Assembly: GCA_003454415.1 (NCBI GenBank)
Contig: DMKG01000122.1
Coordinates: 3,219-8,339 of the forward strand
Direction: 5' to 3'
DNA from: Alphaproteobacteria bacterium
Lineage (GTDB): Bacteria; Pseudomonadota; Alphaproteobacteria; UBA11222
DNA length: 5,121 bases
In this document: in pieces, positions 1-5,121 of the stretch
Layout: every line of letters starts with the position of its first letter
Numbering within the stretch: position 1 is the stretch's first letter
Program-made: the position numbers and the translations under genes
Notes under the pieces: generated by a model
Seen by the model: only the letters and a program-made list of their open reading frames with translations
Database searches by the model: none
Told to the model about the DNA's origin: nothing

Positions 1-1
1 C

Positions 2-256
2 GGAGGTGGCGGCGGCGGCGGCGCATCCCGGGGCGGCGGCCAGATCACGGGCTCCATGGAGGGGATCGTGAAGTGGTTCAATCCGGCCAAGGGATTCGGT
101 TTCGTGCAGCCTGACACCGGCGGCAAGGATATTTTCCTGCACATCTCGGTAGTGGAGCGCGCAGGGATCAACGCCCTGCCGGAAGGACAGCGGGTGAAGG
201 TCGGCATCAGTCAGGGTCAGAAAGGCCCTCAGGCCGAGAGCATCGAGCTGCTTTAG
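2..256 (+). CDS. Cold-shock-domain protein, C-terminal part (5' end outside window)
   Basis: This is a CspA-family OB-fold domain that binds single-stranded RNA or DNA, typically acting as an RNA chaperone in the cytoplasm. Counting from the methionine at 56, the domain shows VKWFN (5-9), the RNP1-like KGFGFV (12-17) and the RNP2-like DIFLHI (25-30), ending at the TAG at 254-256. The same frame stays open leftward to the window edge and encodes 18 more residues: seven glycines in a row, then ASRGGGQITGS. The ATG at 56 has no convincing ribosome binding site (only CGGG nearby). I therefore read this as the last 84 residues of a longer protein, a glycine-rich linker plus C-terminal cold-shock domain, possibly with a second such domain upstream as in two-domain alphaproteobacterial Csps. 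That upstream domain is inference. The alternative is a 66-residue stand-alone Csp starting at 56. It is transcribed convergently with the rest of the window. Confidence 0.88.
   Translation, partial: GGGGGGGASRGGGQITGSMEGIVKWFNPAKGFGFVQPDTGGKDIFLHISVVERAGINALPEGQRVKVGISQGQKGPQAESIELL
8..22 (+). repeat. (GGC)5 run encoding polyglycine
   Basis: Five perfect GGC triplets, preceded by GGA GGT, encode seven consecutive glycines in the cold-shock protein frame. A second short GGC run (32-40) follows. It is best explained as a flexible linker in the protein rather than a DNA-level element, but such runs vary readily in length. Confidence 0.6.
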
Positions 257-273
257 CCGCAGCGCTCTGACCC

Positions 274-324
274 GAATCTGAATTTCGTCACACGCCTCCG
301 CCGGGACGAACGAGGTTCAGATTC
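274..324 (+). terminator. 15-bp stem hairpin after the cold-shock gene, possible 3'-end element
   Basis: Arms 274-288 and 310-324 are complementary over 15 positions, with a 21-base loop (289-309). The outer nine pairs (274-282 with 316-324) are perfect. Positions 283 and 284 pair with 315 and 314 as U-G wobbles, and the last four pairs are perfect. The two wobbles form only in the RNA from the + strand; on the - strand they would be A-C mismatches. That favours a role for the cold-shock transcript, whose stop codon lies 17 bases upstream. No U-run follows, so this is not a canonical intrinsic terminator. It could instead protect the 3' end or limit read-through between the convergent units. 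Confidence 0.45.
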
Positions 325-380
325 CTGAAGGGCGCTGGCGGCTATAGGATTGCGATGGGGGTGGATGTGAAGTTGCCTTA

Positions 381-405
381 TGCGGCTGGCGCATGCAGCG
401 CCGCA
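381..405. repeat. Small GC-rich inverted repeat in the convergent intergenic region
   Basis: TGCGGC (381-386) is complementary to GCCGCA (400-405). An overlapping alternative is GGCGC (388-392) with GCGCC (398-402) around a 5-base loop. The two stems cannot fully form together. On the + strand AATTTC follows, only a weak T-run; on the - strand there is none. It lies about 50 bases downstream of the MOSC gene stop and might mark the end of that operon, but the evidence is thin. Confidence 0.2.
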
Positions 406-456
406 ATTTCAAACCCGTCAGACAAGCGGTGAATGCAGCGGTAAATCCAGGGGAAG

Positions 457-1317
457 TCACGCGGCTGCGGCACGGCTGACGGGATCCCCTCTGCGGATGC
501 ATCCTTCCTGTATGACGCCGCCATACAGGCCGAAATCGTGCTTCCAGTCCTGCACCAGCCTGCGCATGATTTGCGGCGCTTTCGCCAGCCCTTCCTGGGC
601 ATGAGTGGTCATTGAACAGCGCGGCGTCAGGTAGTCGAGTTTAATCCTGGCGGTTCCCATTTGCAGCGTTGCGCCGATCAGGCTTTCCGATGAATGAGGC
701 GCCGCCCGGTCATCGATGACGATATTGGGGCGGAAGCGCAGGGCGTTCACCACCGTATCGGACAGGCTCTCCTGCAGGCGCTTGAGTTCCGACGCCAGAA
801 TGACGTGAAGCGGCGCGGCGTCGAAATAGGTGCCGGGCACGGTCGTATGCAGCAGAGCCTCGCGGGGCAATTTTGAAAAATCGGGCAGCGGTTCATCCGC
901 CAGCAGTCCGAGCACTTCCCGCATTTGCGCTTCGCGTTTTTCCGGCGCGATCCTTTCACGGGCGAAATGCGCCTTCTCGCTTGCCGGGCGCAGTCCATAA
1001 AGCTTCACTTCCCTGCCGAGGAAACCTGAAACCGTATGGGCGCAATCCGGCGCGCCAGTATGAACCGAACTGCCATCGGGAAGCCGCAATAGCGCATGCC
1101 CGTTTTCGAGGGACTGGGCTGCAATCTGCAGAAGCGGCGGGCTGCGCTTGGCATTGCTGATTTCTTTCCGCGCCACATCCCAGAACGCCCACTGCCGGTC
1201 GCCGCTTACGCCCGCCGCCGTCAGATCGGCGGCTTCCAGCCCCTCTCCGCAGAGGGATTTGACCGGATAACGGAACAAGCCGCCGACGGCTCCCAGTCTC
1301 TCTTCTCCGGCTGTCAT
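457..1317 (-). CDS. MOSC-domain protein (probable molybdenum cofactor-binding)
   Basis: This 286-residue protein has the MOSC architecture. The N-terminal beta-barrel region contains FRYPVKS (15-21) and GDRQWAFWD (39-47). The C-terminal MOSC domain contains RFRPNIVID (194-202), TPRCSMTT (231-238) and GLYGGVIQEGCIRRGDPV (263-280). In relatives such as mARC and YcbX the cysteine of this RCxxTT motif ligates molybdenum, so Cys234 is the expected metal ligand. Those relatives reduce N-hydroxylated compounds; that substrate class is inference here. The C-terminal ferredoxin domain of YcbX is absent, so an external electron donor would be needed. I chose the ATG at 1315-1317 because AGGG lies 8 bases upstream and conserved residues begin soon after. 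An in-frame ATG at 1405-1407 would add 30 unconserved-looking residues and overlap the preceding gene by 55 bases. It is probably the last gene of the operon, 35 bases after the hydrolase gene. Confidence 0.9.
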   Translation of the reverse strand: MTAGEERLGAVGGLFRYPVKSLCGEGLEAADLTAAGVSGDRQWAFWDVARKEISNAKRSPPLLQIAAQSLENGHALLRLPDGSSVHTGAPDCAHTVSGFLGREVKLYGLRPASEKAHFARERIAPEKREAQMREVLGLLADEPLPDFSKLPREALLHTTVPGTYFDAAPLHVILASELKRLQESLSDTVVNALRFRPNIVIDDRAAPHSSESLIGATLQMGTARIKLDYLTPRCSMTTHAQEGLAKAPQIMRRLVQDWKHDFGLYGGVIQEGCIRRGDPVSRAAAA

Positions 1318-1325
1318 GTGGACAT

Positions 1326-1329
1326 CCCT
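1326..1329 (-). promoter_or_regulatory. Ribosome binding site deciding the MOSC gene start
   Basis: AGGG on the - strand is separated by 8 bases from the ATG at 1315-1317, within the 35-base gap after the hydrolase stop codon. It supports this start over the longer in-frame ATG at 1405-1407. Confidence 0.55.
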
Positions 1330-1352
1330 GCTGTTCTGGTTCCGGCAAACCG

Positions 1353-2033
1353 TCACCGGCTTGCCGCAAACAGTTCCAGAGACCGCTGTTTGGCGAGTTT
1401 GGCGCAAGATTCGTTATAGTCCGTGCGCCGGTCGGACTGAAAGCCATGCCCGGCGTCATAGACATAGACCTTGACGTCCGGATGGGCCGCCTCGATCTTG
1501 CGCACCAGAGTCATGGGGATGGATTTATCGTGTTCGCCGAAATGCAGAATGGTGGGGCATTTCGGCTTTTCATCGATATGATCGCCGATCATGCCGCCAT
1601 AATATCCCGCTGATGAGGCGAGGCCGTCACAGCGGCAGGCCGCCACCCAGGCGATTGAGCCGCCATAGCAATAACCGGTGACATGCACCGGACCCGCATT
1701 TCGGGATTTCAGGAAATCAATGCCGGTCTGCACATCCATGATGCAGTTTTCCATGCTGTTCTTCGCCCGCAGGGCAAGGCCTTTCTGCACGTCTTCCTGG
1801 GAATAGGTCGCCTGGAAATTCTTTTCCTGCCGGTCGTAAAGCGCAGGGGACACCACTTCCAGCCCCTCTTTCGCCCAGGCGTCGCAGACATCCTTGATGT
1901 GATCGGTGACGCCGAAAATTTCCATCACGCAGACCAGCCCGCCCTTGCGTGGGCCCTGCGCCTCCACATGATAATAATCGATCGCCGCGCCATCGCCGCT
2001 TTTGAGTGAAATCATCTTGCCCAGATGCGCCAT
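1353..2033 (-). CDS. Dienelactone hydrolase family alpha/beta-hydrolase
   Basis: This 226-residue protein matches the usual length of the dienelactone hydrolase family (carboxymethylenebutenolidase-like), cytoplasmic alpha/beta-hydrolases with a Cys-His-Asp triad. Visible residues are Glu38 in VMEIFGV, the nucleophile Cys122 in GYCYGG (120-125), Asp169 in GEHDKSIP (166-173) and His196 in AGHGF (194-198). The triad and the Glu that activates the cysteine are all present, so the enzyme should be active. True dienelactone hydrolases act in chlorocatechol degradation, but no other gene of that pathway is seen here and many family members have other ester or lactone substrates. The actual substrate is unknown. 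The start at 2031-2033 has AGGGAG at 2043-2048 with a 9-base spacer. It lies 28 bases after the MaoC-type gene and 35 bases before the MOSC gene, consistent with one transcript. No signal peptide is visible. Confidence 0.93.
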   Translation of the reverse strand: MAHLGKMISLKSGDGAAIDYYHVEAQGPRKGGLVCVMEIFGVTDHIKDVCDAWAKEGLEVVSPALYDRQEKNFQATYSQEDVQKGLALRAKNSMENCIMDVQTGIDFLKSRNAGPVHVTGYCYGGSIAWVAACRCDGLASSAGYYGGMIGDHIDEKPKCPTILHFGEHDKSIPMTLVRKIEAAHPDVKVYVYDAGHGFQSDRRTDYNESCAKLAKQRSLELFAASR

Positions 2034-2061
2034 CGTGATTTTCTCCCTTGCTGTTCCGGTG

Positions 2062-2559
2062 CTATTGTGGTCTGCGCATCACCATGCCCTGGCCGGTAAA
2101 ACGCAGTACCTGTTCCCCTTTCTGGTTGAATCCTTCATTGGCGCTTCGGATGATGCCCCATTGGGGACGGCTTTTCATCAGGATTTTTTCCGCCGTTGTG
2201 GCGGTGAAAGTCAGGATGTCGCCCGGACGCACCGGGGTGGGCCACTGCATGTCGAGAAATCCCGGTGAAGGGCCGTTTTGCGGTTTTGGCCCATTTCCGG
2301 CGGAATCACTTTCCGGCTTTTCATACTTCGCTGTCTGTTCCATGCGCTGCCGGATCATCGCCCGCATCCAGCAGGCGACAATGAACCAGCCGCTCGCAAT
2401 GACGCCGCCATGGGGGGAAAGGGCCGCAGCGGCGGGGTCGATATGCAGGGGCTGCGGATCATATTTGCGCGCGAAGGCGATCATCTCCGCCTCATCCATC
2501 ACCCAGGGCCCGAGATCGATACGGTTGCCCAGTTCTATATCCTCAAGCCATTGCGCCAT
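2062..2559 (-). CDS. MaoC-type hot-dog-fold dehydratase/hydratase
   Basis: This 165-residue protein is a single hot-dog domain of the MaoC / (R)-specific enoyl-CoA hydratase type. The hydratase signature is [10 protein letters not shown] (33-42), with the catalytic pair Asp34 and His39. It is followed by GGVIASGWF (51-59) and, in the C-terminal half, [14 protein letters not shown] (107-120) and the SRPQWGI stretch (130-136). The family adds water across, or removes it from, acyl-CoA double bonds; the acyl chain used here cannot be read from sequence. Residues about 77-97 form a polar linker rich in Lys, Pro, Ser and Gly that seems longer than usual. The start ATG lies inside the end of cobQ, giving a 17-base overlap, and has AGGGGG (2565-2570) 5 bases upstream. 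Translational coupling to cobQ is therefore likely. A role related to cobalamin-dependent acyl-CoA metabolism is possible but not shown. Confidence 0.92.
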   Translation of the reverse strand: MAQWLEDIELGNRIDLGPWVMDEAEMIAFARKYDPQPLHIDPAAAALSPHGGVIASGWFIVACWMRAMIRQRMEQTAKYEKPESDSAGNGPKPQNGPSPGFLDMQWPTPVRPGDILTFTATTAEKILMKSRPQWGIIRSANEGFNQKGEQVLRFTGQGMVMRRPQ

Positions 2560-4036
2560 TTCTACCCCCTGCTGCTGGTGACACTAGGATTCCGGTCAGA
2601 TCCGCCAGGATGCGCAGATCCAGATGCGTTTCCAGCATGTCCGCCAGTCGTGAAATTTCCTGATCGCGCCGCATAATATAGTCAGGGCTTTCCGGCTGCG
2701 CCAGCCCCGCCCAGCGCAGCAGGGCGTCGCATCCGGCGGAAGATTCGAAAATCCCGTGCAGATAGGTTCCCAAGATCTGATCGTCTTCCGACCGCGCGCC
2801 ATCGTCACGGCCGTTCAGATGCAGGGCGGGCCGCCTCAGGGCCGCGCCTACCGTAACGCCTGCGTGAATTTCATAACCCGTTACCGGCGCCGCTTCCAGC
2901 GACAGCCTGCCTTCCACCCGATGCAGCTGCTTCTCCGGGGCCAGCACGGTCTGCATGTCGAAATAACCGAGCCCAGCGCTGCCGCCGGGCGGCCCTTCAA
3001 TCCCATGGGGATCGTCAATGCGCATTCCCAGCATCTGATGTCCGCCGCAAATGCCCATCAGCCTGCCGCCATAACGCAGATGACGCCGGATCGTCTGATC
3101 CCAGCCCGTCGCCCGCAGCCAGGCAAGGTCGTCCCGCACGGATTTCGATCCGGGCAGAATGATCAGATCCGCCGGAGGCGGCGTTTCCCCCGGTCCGCAA
3201 TAGTGGAAATCCACCTGCGGGTGCAGCCGCAGCGGGTCAAAATCCGTCGCGTTGCTGATGCGGGGCAGCGCGGGCGCGATGACGCACAGGCCCCGGCCTG
3301 AAGCAGTTCTGTCCCGTGGCAGCGCGTCTTCGGCCTCCAGATGAAACCCCTGCAGATAGGGCAGCACCCCGATCACCGGTTTGCCCGTGCGGGCTTCGAG
3401 CCATCGTAAACCCGGCTCCAGCAGCCGGATGTCGCCGCGAAACCGGTTGATGACAAACCCCCTGACACGCGCCTGTTCGCTTTCGCTCAGCAGCGCCAGC
3501 GTTCCCACCAGATGCGCGAACACGCCGCCGCGGTCGATATCGGCGATCAGAATAACCGGGCAATCCACCGCTTCGGCGAATCCCATATTGGCGACATCTC
3601 CGGCGCGCAGATTGATTTCGGCTGGCGAGCCCGCGCCTTCCGCCAGAATCAGGTCATATTGCGCGCGCAAACGCGCATGGGATTCCAGCACCGCCCGCAT
3701 GGCGATCTGCTTGTAATCCTGATAGGCGCCCGCCTCCATATTGCGCAGCGCACGGCCATGCACGATGACCTGGGCGCCCGTGTCGCTGTTGGGCTTCAGG
3801 AGGACCGGATTCATATCCGTATGCGGATCAAGATAACAGGCCTGCGCCTGCACCGCCTGCGCGCGGCCGATTTCGCCCCCATCTGACGTGACGGCGCTGT
3901 TCAGGGCCATGTTCTGCGGCTTGAACGGGGCGACGCGGACGCCGCGCCGCGCCATCACCCGGCCAAGGCCCGCCACCAGCGTGGTCTTGCCCGCGTCCGA
4001 TGTCGTTCCCTGCACCATCAACGTGCGGGCCGTCAT
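2543..4036 (-). CDS. cobQ: Cobyric acid synthase (glutamine-hydrolysing)
   Basis: CobQ (CbiP in the anaerobic route) amidates carboxylates b, d, e and g of adenosylcobyrinic acid a,c-diamide, using ATP and glutamine, to give adenosylcobyric acid. The 497 residues match the family length. The N-terminal synthetase domain begins with the nucleotide-binding loop [10 protein letters not shown] (10-19), then [10 protein letters not shown] (38-47), [13 protein letters not shown] (131-143) and DIDRGGVFA (166-174). The C-terminal class I glutaminase domain has [11 protein letters not shown] (294-304), the nucleophile Cys330 in [10 protein letters not shown] (328-337), GYEIH (387-391) and the catalytic His427 in GTYLHGIFE (423-431). 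All expected key residues are present. The ATG at 4034-4036 overlaps the stop of the BtuF-like gene as ATGA, with GGTGGA (4043-4048) upstream, and family similarity begins at once ([12 protein letters not shown]). It acts on the product adenosylated by CobO, encoded three genes upstream. Confidence 0.98.
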   Translation of the reverse strand: MTARTLMVQGTTSDAGKTTLVAGLGRVMARRGVRVAPFKPQNMALNSAVTSDGGEIGRAQAVQAQACYLDPHTDMNPVLLKPNSDTGAQVIVHGRALRNMEAGAYQDYKQIAMRAVLESHARLRAQYDLILAEGAGSPAEINLRAGDVANMGFAEAVDCPVILIADIDRGGVFAHLVGTLALLSESEQARVRGFVINRFRGDIRLLEPGLRWLEARTGKPVIGVLPYLQGFHLEAEDALPRDRTASGRGLCVIAPALPRISNATDFDPLRLHPQVDFHYCGPGETPPPADLIILPGSKSVRDDLAWLRATGWDQTIRRHLRYGGRLMGICGGHQMLGMRIDDPHGIEGPPGGSAGLGYFDMQTVLAPEKQLHRVEGRLSLEAAPVTGYEIHAGVTVGAALRRPALHLNGRDDGARSEDDQILGTYLHGIFESSAGCDALLRWAGLAQPESPDYIMRRDQEISRLADMLETHLDLRILADLTGILVSPAAGGRNGAMA

Positions 4037-4830
4037 CGTTTTTCCACCCAGCCGCTGATGATCCTGTCAAGGGCCGCCAGTCCGTCCGTCAGTGCGGCCG
4101 GGCCCGGCTGCAGGATTTCGGGAGATTTGATTTCAAACAGCGCGCCGTCCCGCACTGCCGGTATGGCGTCCCAGCCTGGCCGCTGGCGCACCTGTTTTGG
4201 CTGGAATTTTCTGCCGCACCAGGAACCGATCATGATATCCGGCTGACGGCGGATGATTTCATCCGTATTGGCGATAATGCGGTCTTTGGCCAGGGGCGCC
4301 GCCGAAAGCTCTCCAAAGCAATCCACGCCTCCGGCGATTTCCACCAGTTCAGATACCCAGCCGATGCCGGAAATCACCGGATCCGGCCATTCCTCGAAAT
4401 AAACCCGTGGACGGATATTATAGGATCCCGCGCGGTTGCGTATCCTGTCCAGATTTTCCTGGTATTGCATCACAAGCGTTTCGGCTTTGGCGGATGCGCC
4501 CACCATGGCCCCGAGCAAAGAGATCATGTCCAGAATGCCCTGCACCGTGCGCTGGTTGAAGATATGCACATTCAGGCCGGCGCGCACGAGATCGCGCGCA
4601 ATGTCCGCCTGCAAATCGGAAAAGCCCAGAACCAGATCGGGTTCAAGCGCAAGGATGGCGTCAGTCTTCGCACTGATGAATGCGGAGATTTTCGGCTTTT
4701 CCCTGCGCGCCCGCGGCGGCCTAACCGTATAGCCGGATATGCCCGCAATTCTTTCCTGCTCTCCCAGAAGATACAGGGTCTCTGTGGTTTCTTCCGTCAA
4801 ACAGACGATCCGGCAGGGATAACGGCTCAT
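4033..4830 (-). CDS. BtuF-like cobalamin-binding protein without a signal peptide
   Basis: This 265-residue protein belongs to the periplasmic-binding-protein class III fold that includes the vitamin B12 binder BtuF. The N-lobe starts immediately with [17 protein letters not shown] (7-23), followed by [11 protein letters not shown] (39-49) and [17 protein letters not shown] (62-78). The C-lobe has [25 protein letters not shown] (144-168), SWCGRKF (203-209) and [13 protein letters not shown] (239-251). I recall closely similar proteins annotated as cobalamin-binding in cob gene clusters of other proteobacteria. There is no signal peptide: mature-type sequence begins within seven residues, and the in-frame upstream codons reach a TAA at 4912-4914 without any ATG, GTG or TTG. 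It is therefore probably cytoplasmic or exported unusually, perhaps handling corrinoid inside the cell; that role is inference. Its start overlaps the stop of the small ORF (ATGA, 4827-4830) and its stop overlaps the cobQ start (ATGA, 4033-4036). No partner permease or ATPase gene is in the window. Confidence 0.9.
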   Translation of the reverse strand: MSRYPCRIVCLTEETTETLYLLGEQERIAGISGYTVRPPRARREKPKISAFISAKTDAILALEPDLVLGFSDLQADIARDLVRAGLNVHIFNQRTVQGILDMISLLGAMVGASAKAETLVMQYQENLDRIRNRAGSYNIRPRVYFEEWPDPVISGIGWVSELVEIAGGVDCFGELSAAPLAKDRIIANTDEIIRRQPDIMIGSWCGRKFQPKQVRQRPGWDAIPAVRDGALFEIKSPEILQPGPAALTDGLAALDRIISGWVEKR

Positions 4831-4979
4831 TGCGGAAACAGCCTGGCGGCCGCCCAGGAATTGGAGGGGAAATTGAGATGGATACAGGAGGCGGTCAGGT
4901 ACGCCGCCTCGTTATCCGCGCCCTTATCCGGCGCGGGGACGAAAAGCATCAGCGCCGGGCGCCGGGATGGGGTATTCAC
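4827..4979 (-). CDS. Unrecognised 50-residue small ORF between cobO and the btuF-like gene
   Basis: I do not recognise this product. It starts with GTG at 4977-4979, which overlaps the cobO stop as GTGA, and ends with a TGA that overlaps the next gene's ATG as ATGA. GAAGGG (4989-4994) lies 9 bases upstream of the GTG. The sequence begins MNTPSRRPALMLFVPAPDKG and ends [11 protein letters not shown]. The middle contains AYLTASCIHLNF with one cysteine (residue 32) and one histidine (34). There is no clear signal peptide or membrane helix. About four fifths of codons end in G or C, as in the neighbouring genes, while the alternative frame ahead of the btuF-like ATG has lower G/C at third positions and no start. 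An internal ATG (4947-4949) would give 40 residues but lacks a clear ribosome binding site. It could be a genuine small protein, a leader that couples translation, or the remnant of a shortened gene. Confidence 0.65.
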   Translation of the reverse strand: MNTPSRRPALMLFVPAPDKGADNEAAYLTASCIHLNFPSNSWAAARLFPQ

Positions 4980-5121
4980 AATTCCACGCCCTTCTGCGCG
5001 CGTATTCCCGCTTCGAAGGCGTGTTTCACCATCTGCATATGGGTGACGGTGTCGGCGATATCCATTAGCGCCTGCGGCGCATGCCGTCCGGTGACAACCA
5101 CAAATATCGTTCTGAAATACG
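4976..5121 (-). CDS. cobO: Corrinoid adenosyltransferase (CobO/CobA/BtuR type), C-terminal 47 residues
   Basis: Only the C-terminus is present; the gene continues beyond the right edge. The 47 visible residues run FVVVTGRHAPQALMDIADTVT, then HMQMVKHAFEAGIRAQKGVEL and TGA (4976-4978). This is the typical CobO/BtuR ending: VVVTGR-AP-AL---ADTVTEM--VKH-F-AGI-AQ-GIE. The enzyme transfers the adenosyl group of ATP to cob(I)yrinic acid a,c-diamide or other cob(I)alamin-type corrinoids, in the cytoplasm. The usual VTEM is VTHM here. The ATP-binding P-loop lies in the missing N-terminal part, so intactness cannot be judged. It is the first visible gene of the - strand series and supplies the adenosylated substrate used by CobQ. 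The stop overlaps the start of the small ORF by four bases. Confidence 0.95.
   Translation of the reverse strand, partial: YFRTIFVVVTGRHAPQALMDIADTVTHMQMVKHAFEAGIRAQKGVEL
4989..4994 (-). promoter_or_regulatory. Ribosome binding site supporting the GTG start of the small ORF
   Basis: GAAGGG on the - strand lies inside the end of cobO, 9 bases before the GTG at 4977-4979. It favours GTG over the internal ATG at 4947-4949, which has no comparable site. The btuF-like start downstream has only a weak upstream match, so its translation may depend on ribosomes finishing this ORF. Confidence 0.5.

Noticed and set aside
381..405. Strong intrinsic terminator for the - strand operon
   Set aside because: The inverted repeat is short and no T-run follows it on the - strand, so it is listed only as a weak repeat.
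257..456. Cobalamin riboswitch, small gene or promoter in the only sizeable intergenic region
   Set aside because: The region is downstream of both flanking transcription units. I see no B12-box-like element, and the short frames here lack starts with ribosome binding sites or recognisable products.
1318..1407. Longer MOSC protein starting at the ATG at 1405-1407
   Set aside because: It would overlap the hydrolase gene by 55 bases and add 30 residues without family character. The ATG at 1315-1317 has a suitable AGGG site.
2756..3301. Open + strand frame of 181 codons inside cobQ
   Set aside because: It is an antisense shadow of cobQ: arginine- and proline-rich composition, no recognisable domain and no ribosome binding site.
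4831..4911. Possible N-terminal extension of the btuF-like protein ending in AVSA, resembling a signal peptidase site
   Set aside because: The frame has no ATG, GTG or TTG between the TAA at 4912-4914 and the ATG at 4828-4830. Third-position bias favours the small-ORF frame instead.
4000..5046. Open + strand frame of 348 codons opposite the btuF-like gene and the small ORF
   Set aside because: It is antisense to well-supported genes and its translation resembles no known family. Long antisense frames are common in GC-rich coding DNA.

Overview
The window looks like chromosomal DNA of a GC-rich proteobacterium, most likely an alphaproteobacterium. This rests on the gene families present, strong G/C preference at third codon positions, and a cold-shock domain joined to a glycine-rich segment. 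I cannot name a genus. No mobile element, tRNA, rRNA or CRISPR array is visible.

Layout. At the left edge on the + strand is the C-terminal part of a cold-shock-domain protein (2-256). A 200-base convergent intergenic region follows (257-456); it holds a long imperfect hairpin (274-324) and a smaller one (381-405). Everything to the right lies on the - strand as one closely packed gene series. In transcription order (right to left) it is: the C-terminus of the corrinoid adenosyltransferase CobO (4976-5121); an unrecognised 50-residue small ORF (4827-4979); a BtuF-like corrinoid-binding protein without a signal peptide (4033-4830); cobyric acid synthase CobQ (2543-4036); a MaoC-type hot-dog hydratase (2062-2559); a dienelactone hydrolase family protein (1353-2033); and a MOSC-domain protein (457-1317).

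The first three junctions are 4-base start/stop overlaps (GTGA, ATGA, ATGA). The fourth is a 17-base overlap. The last two are gaps of 28 and 35 bases. This is strong sequence evidence for co-transcription and translational coupling. The first part serves late cobalamin biosynthesis or salvage: CobO adenosylates the corrinoid, CobQ amidates adenosylcobyrinate a,c-diamide, and the BtuF-like protein probably binds corrinoid. The last three genes are enzyme families not known to belong to the cobalamin pathway and appear to be passengers on the operon or to have a linked metabolic role. The promoter, and any cobalamin riboswitch, would lie beyond the right edge.

The most interesting item is the 50-residue ORF between cobO and the btuF-like gene. 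It starts with GTG, has a Shine-Dalgarno-like site, is linked at both ends by 4-base overlaps, and has coding-like third-position bias.
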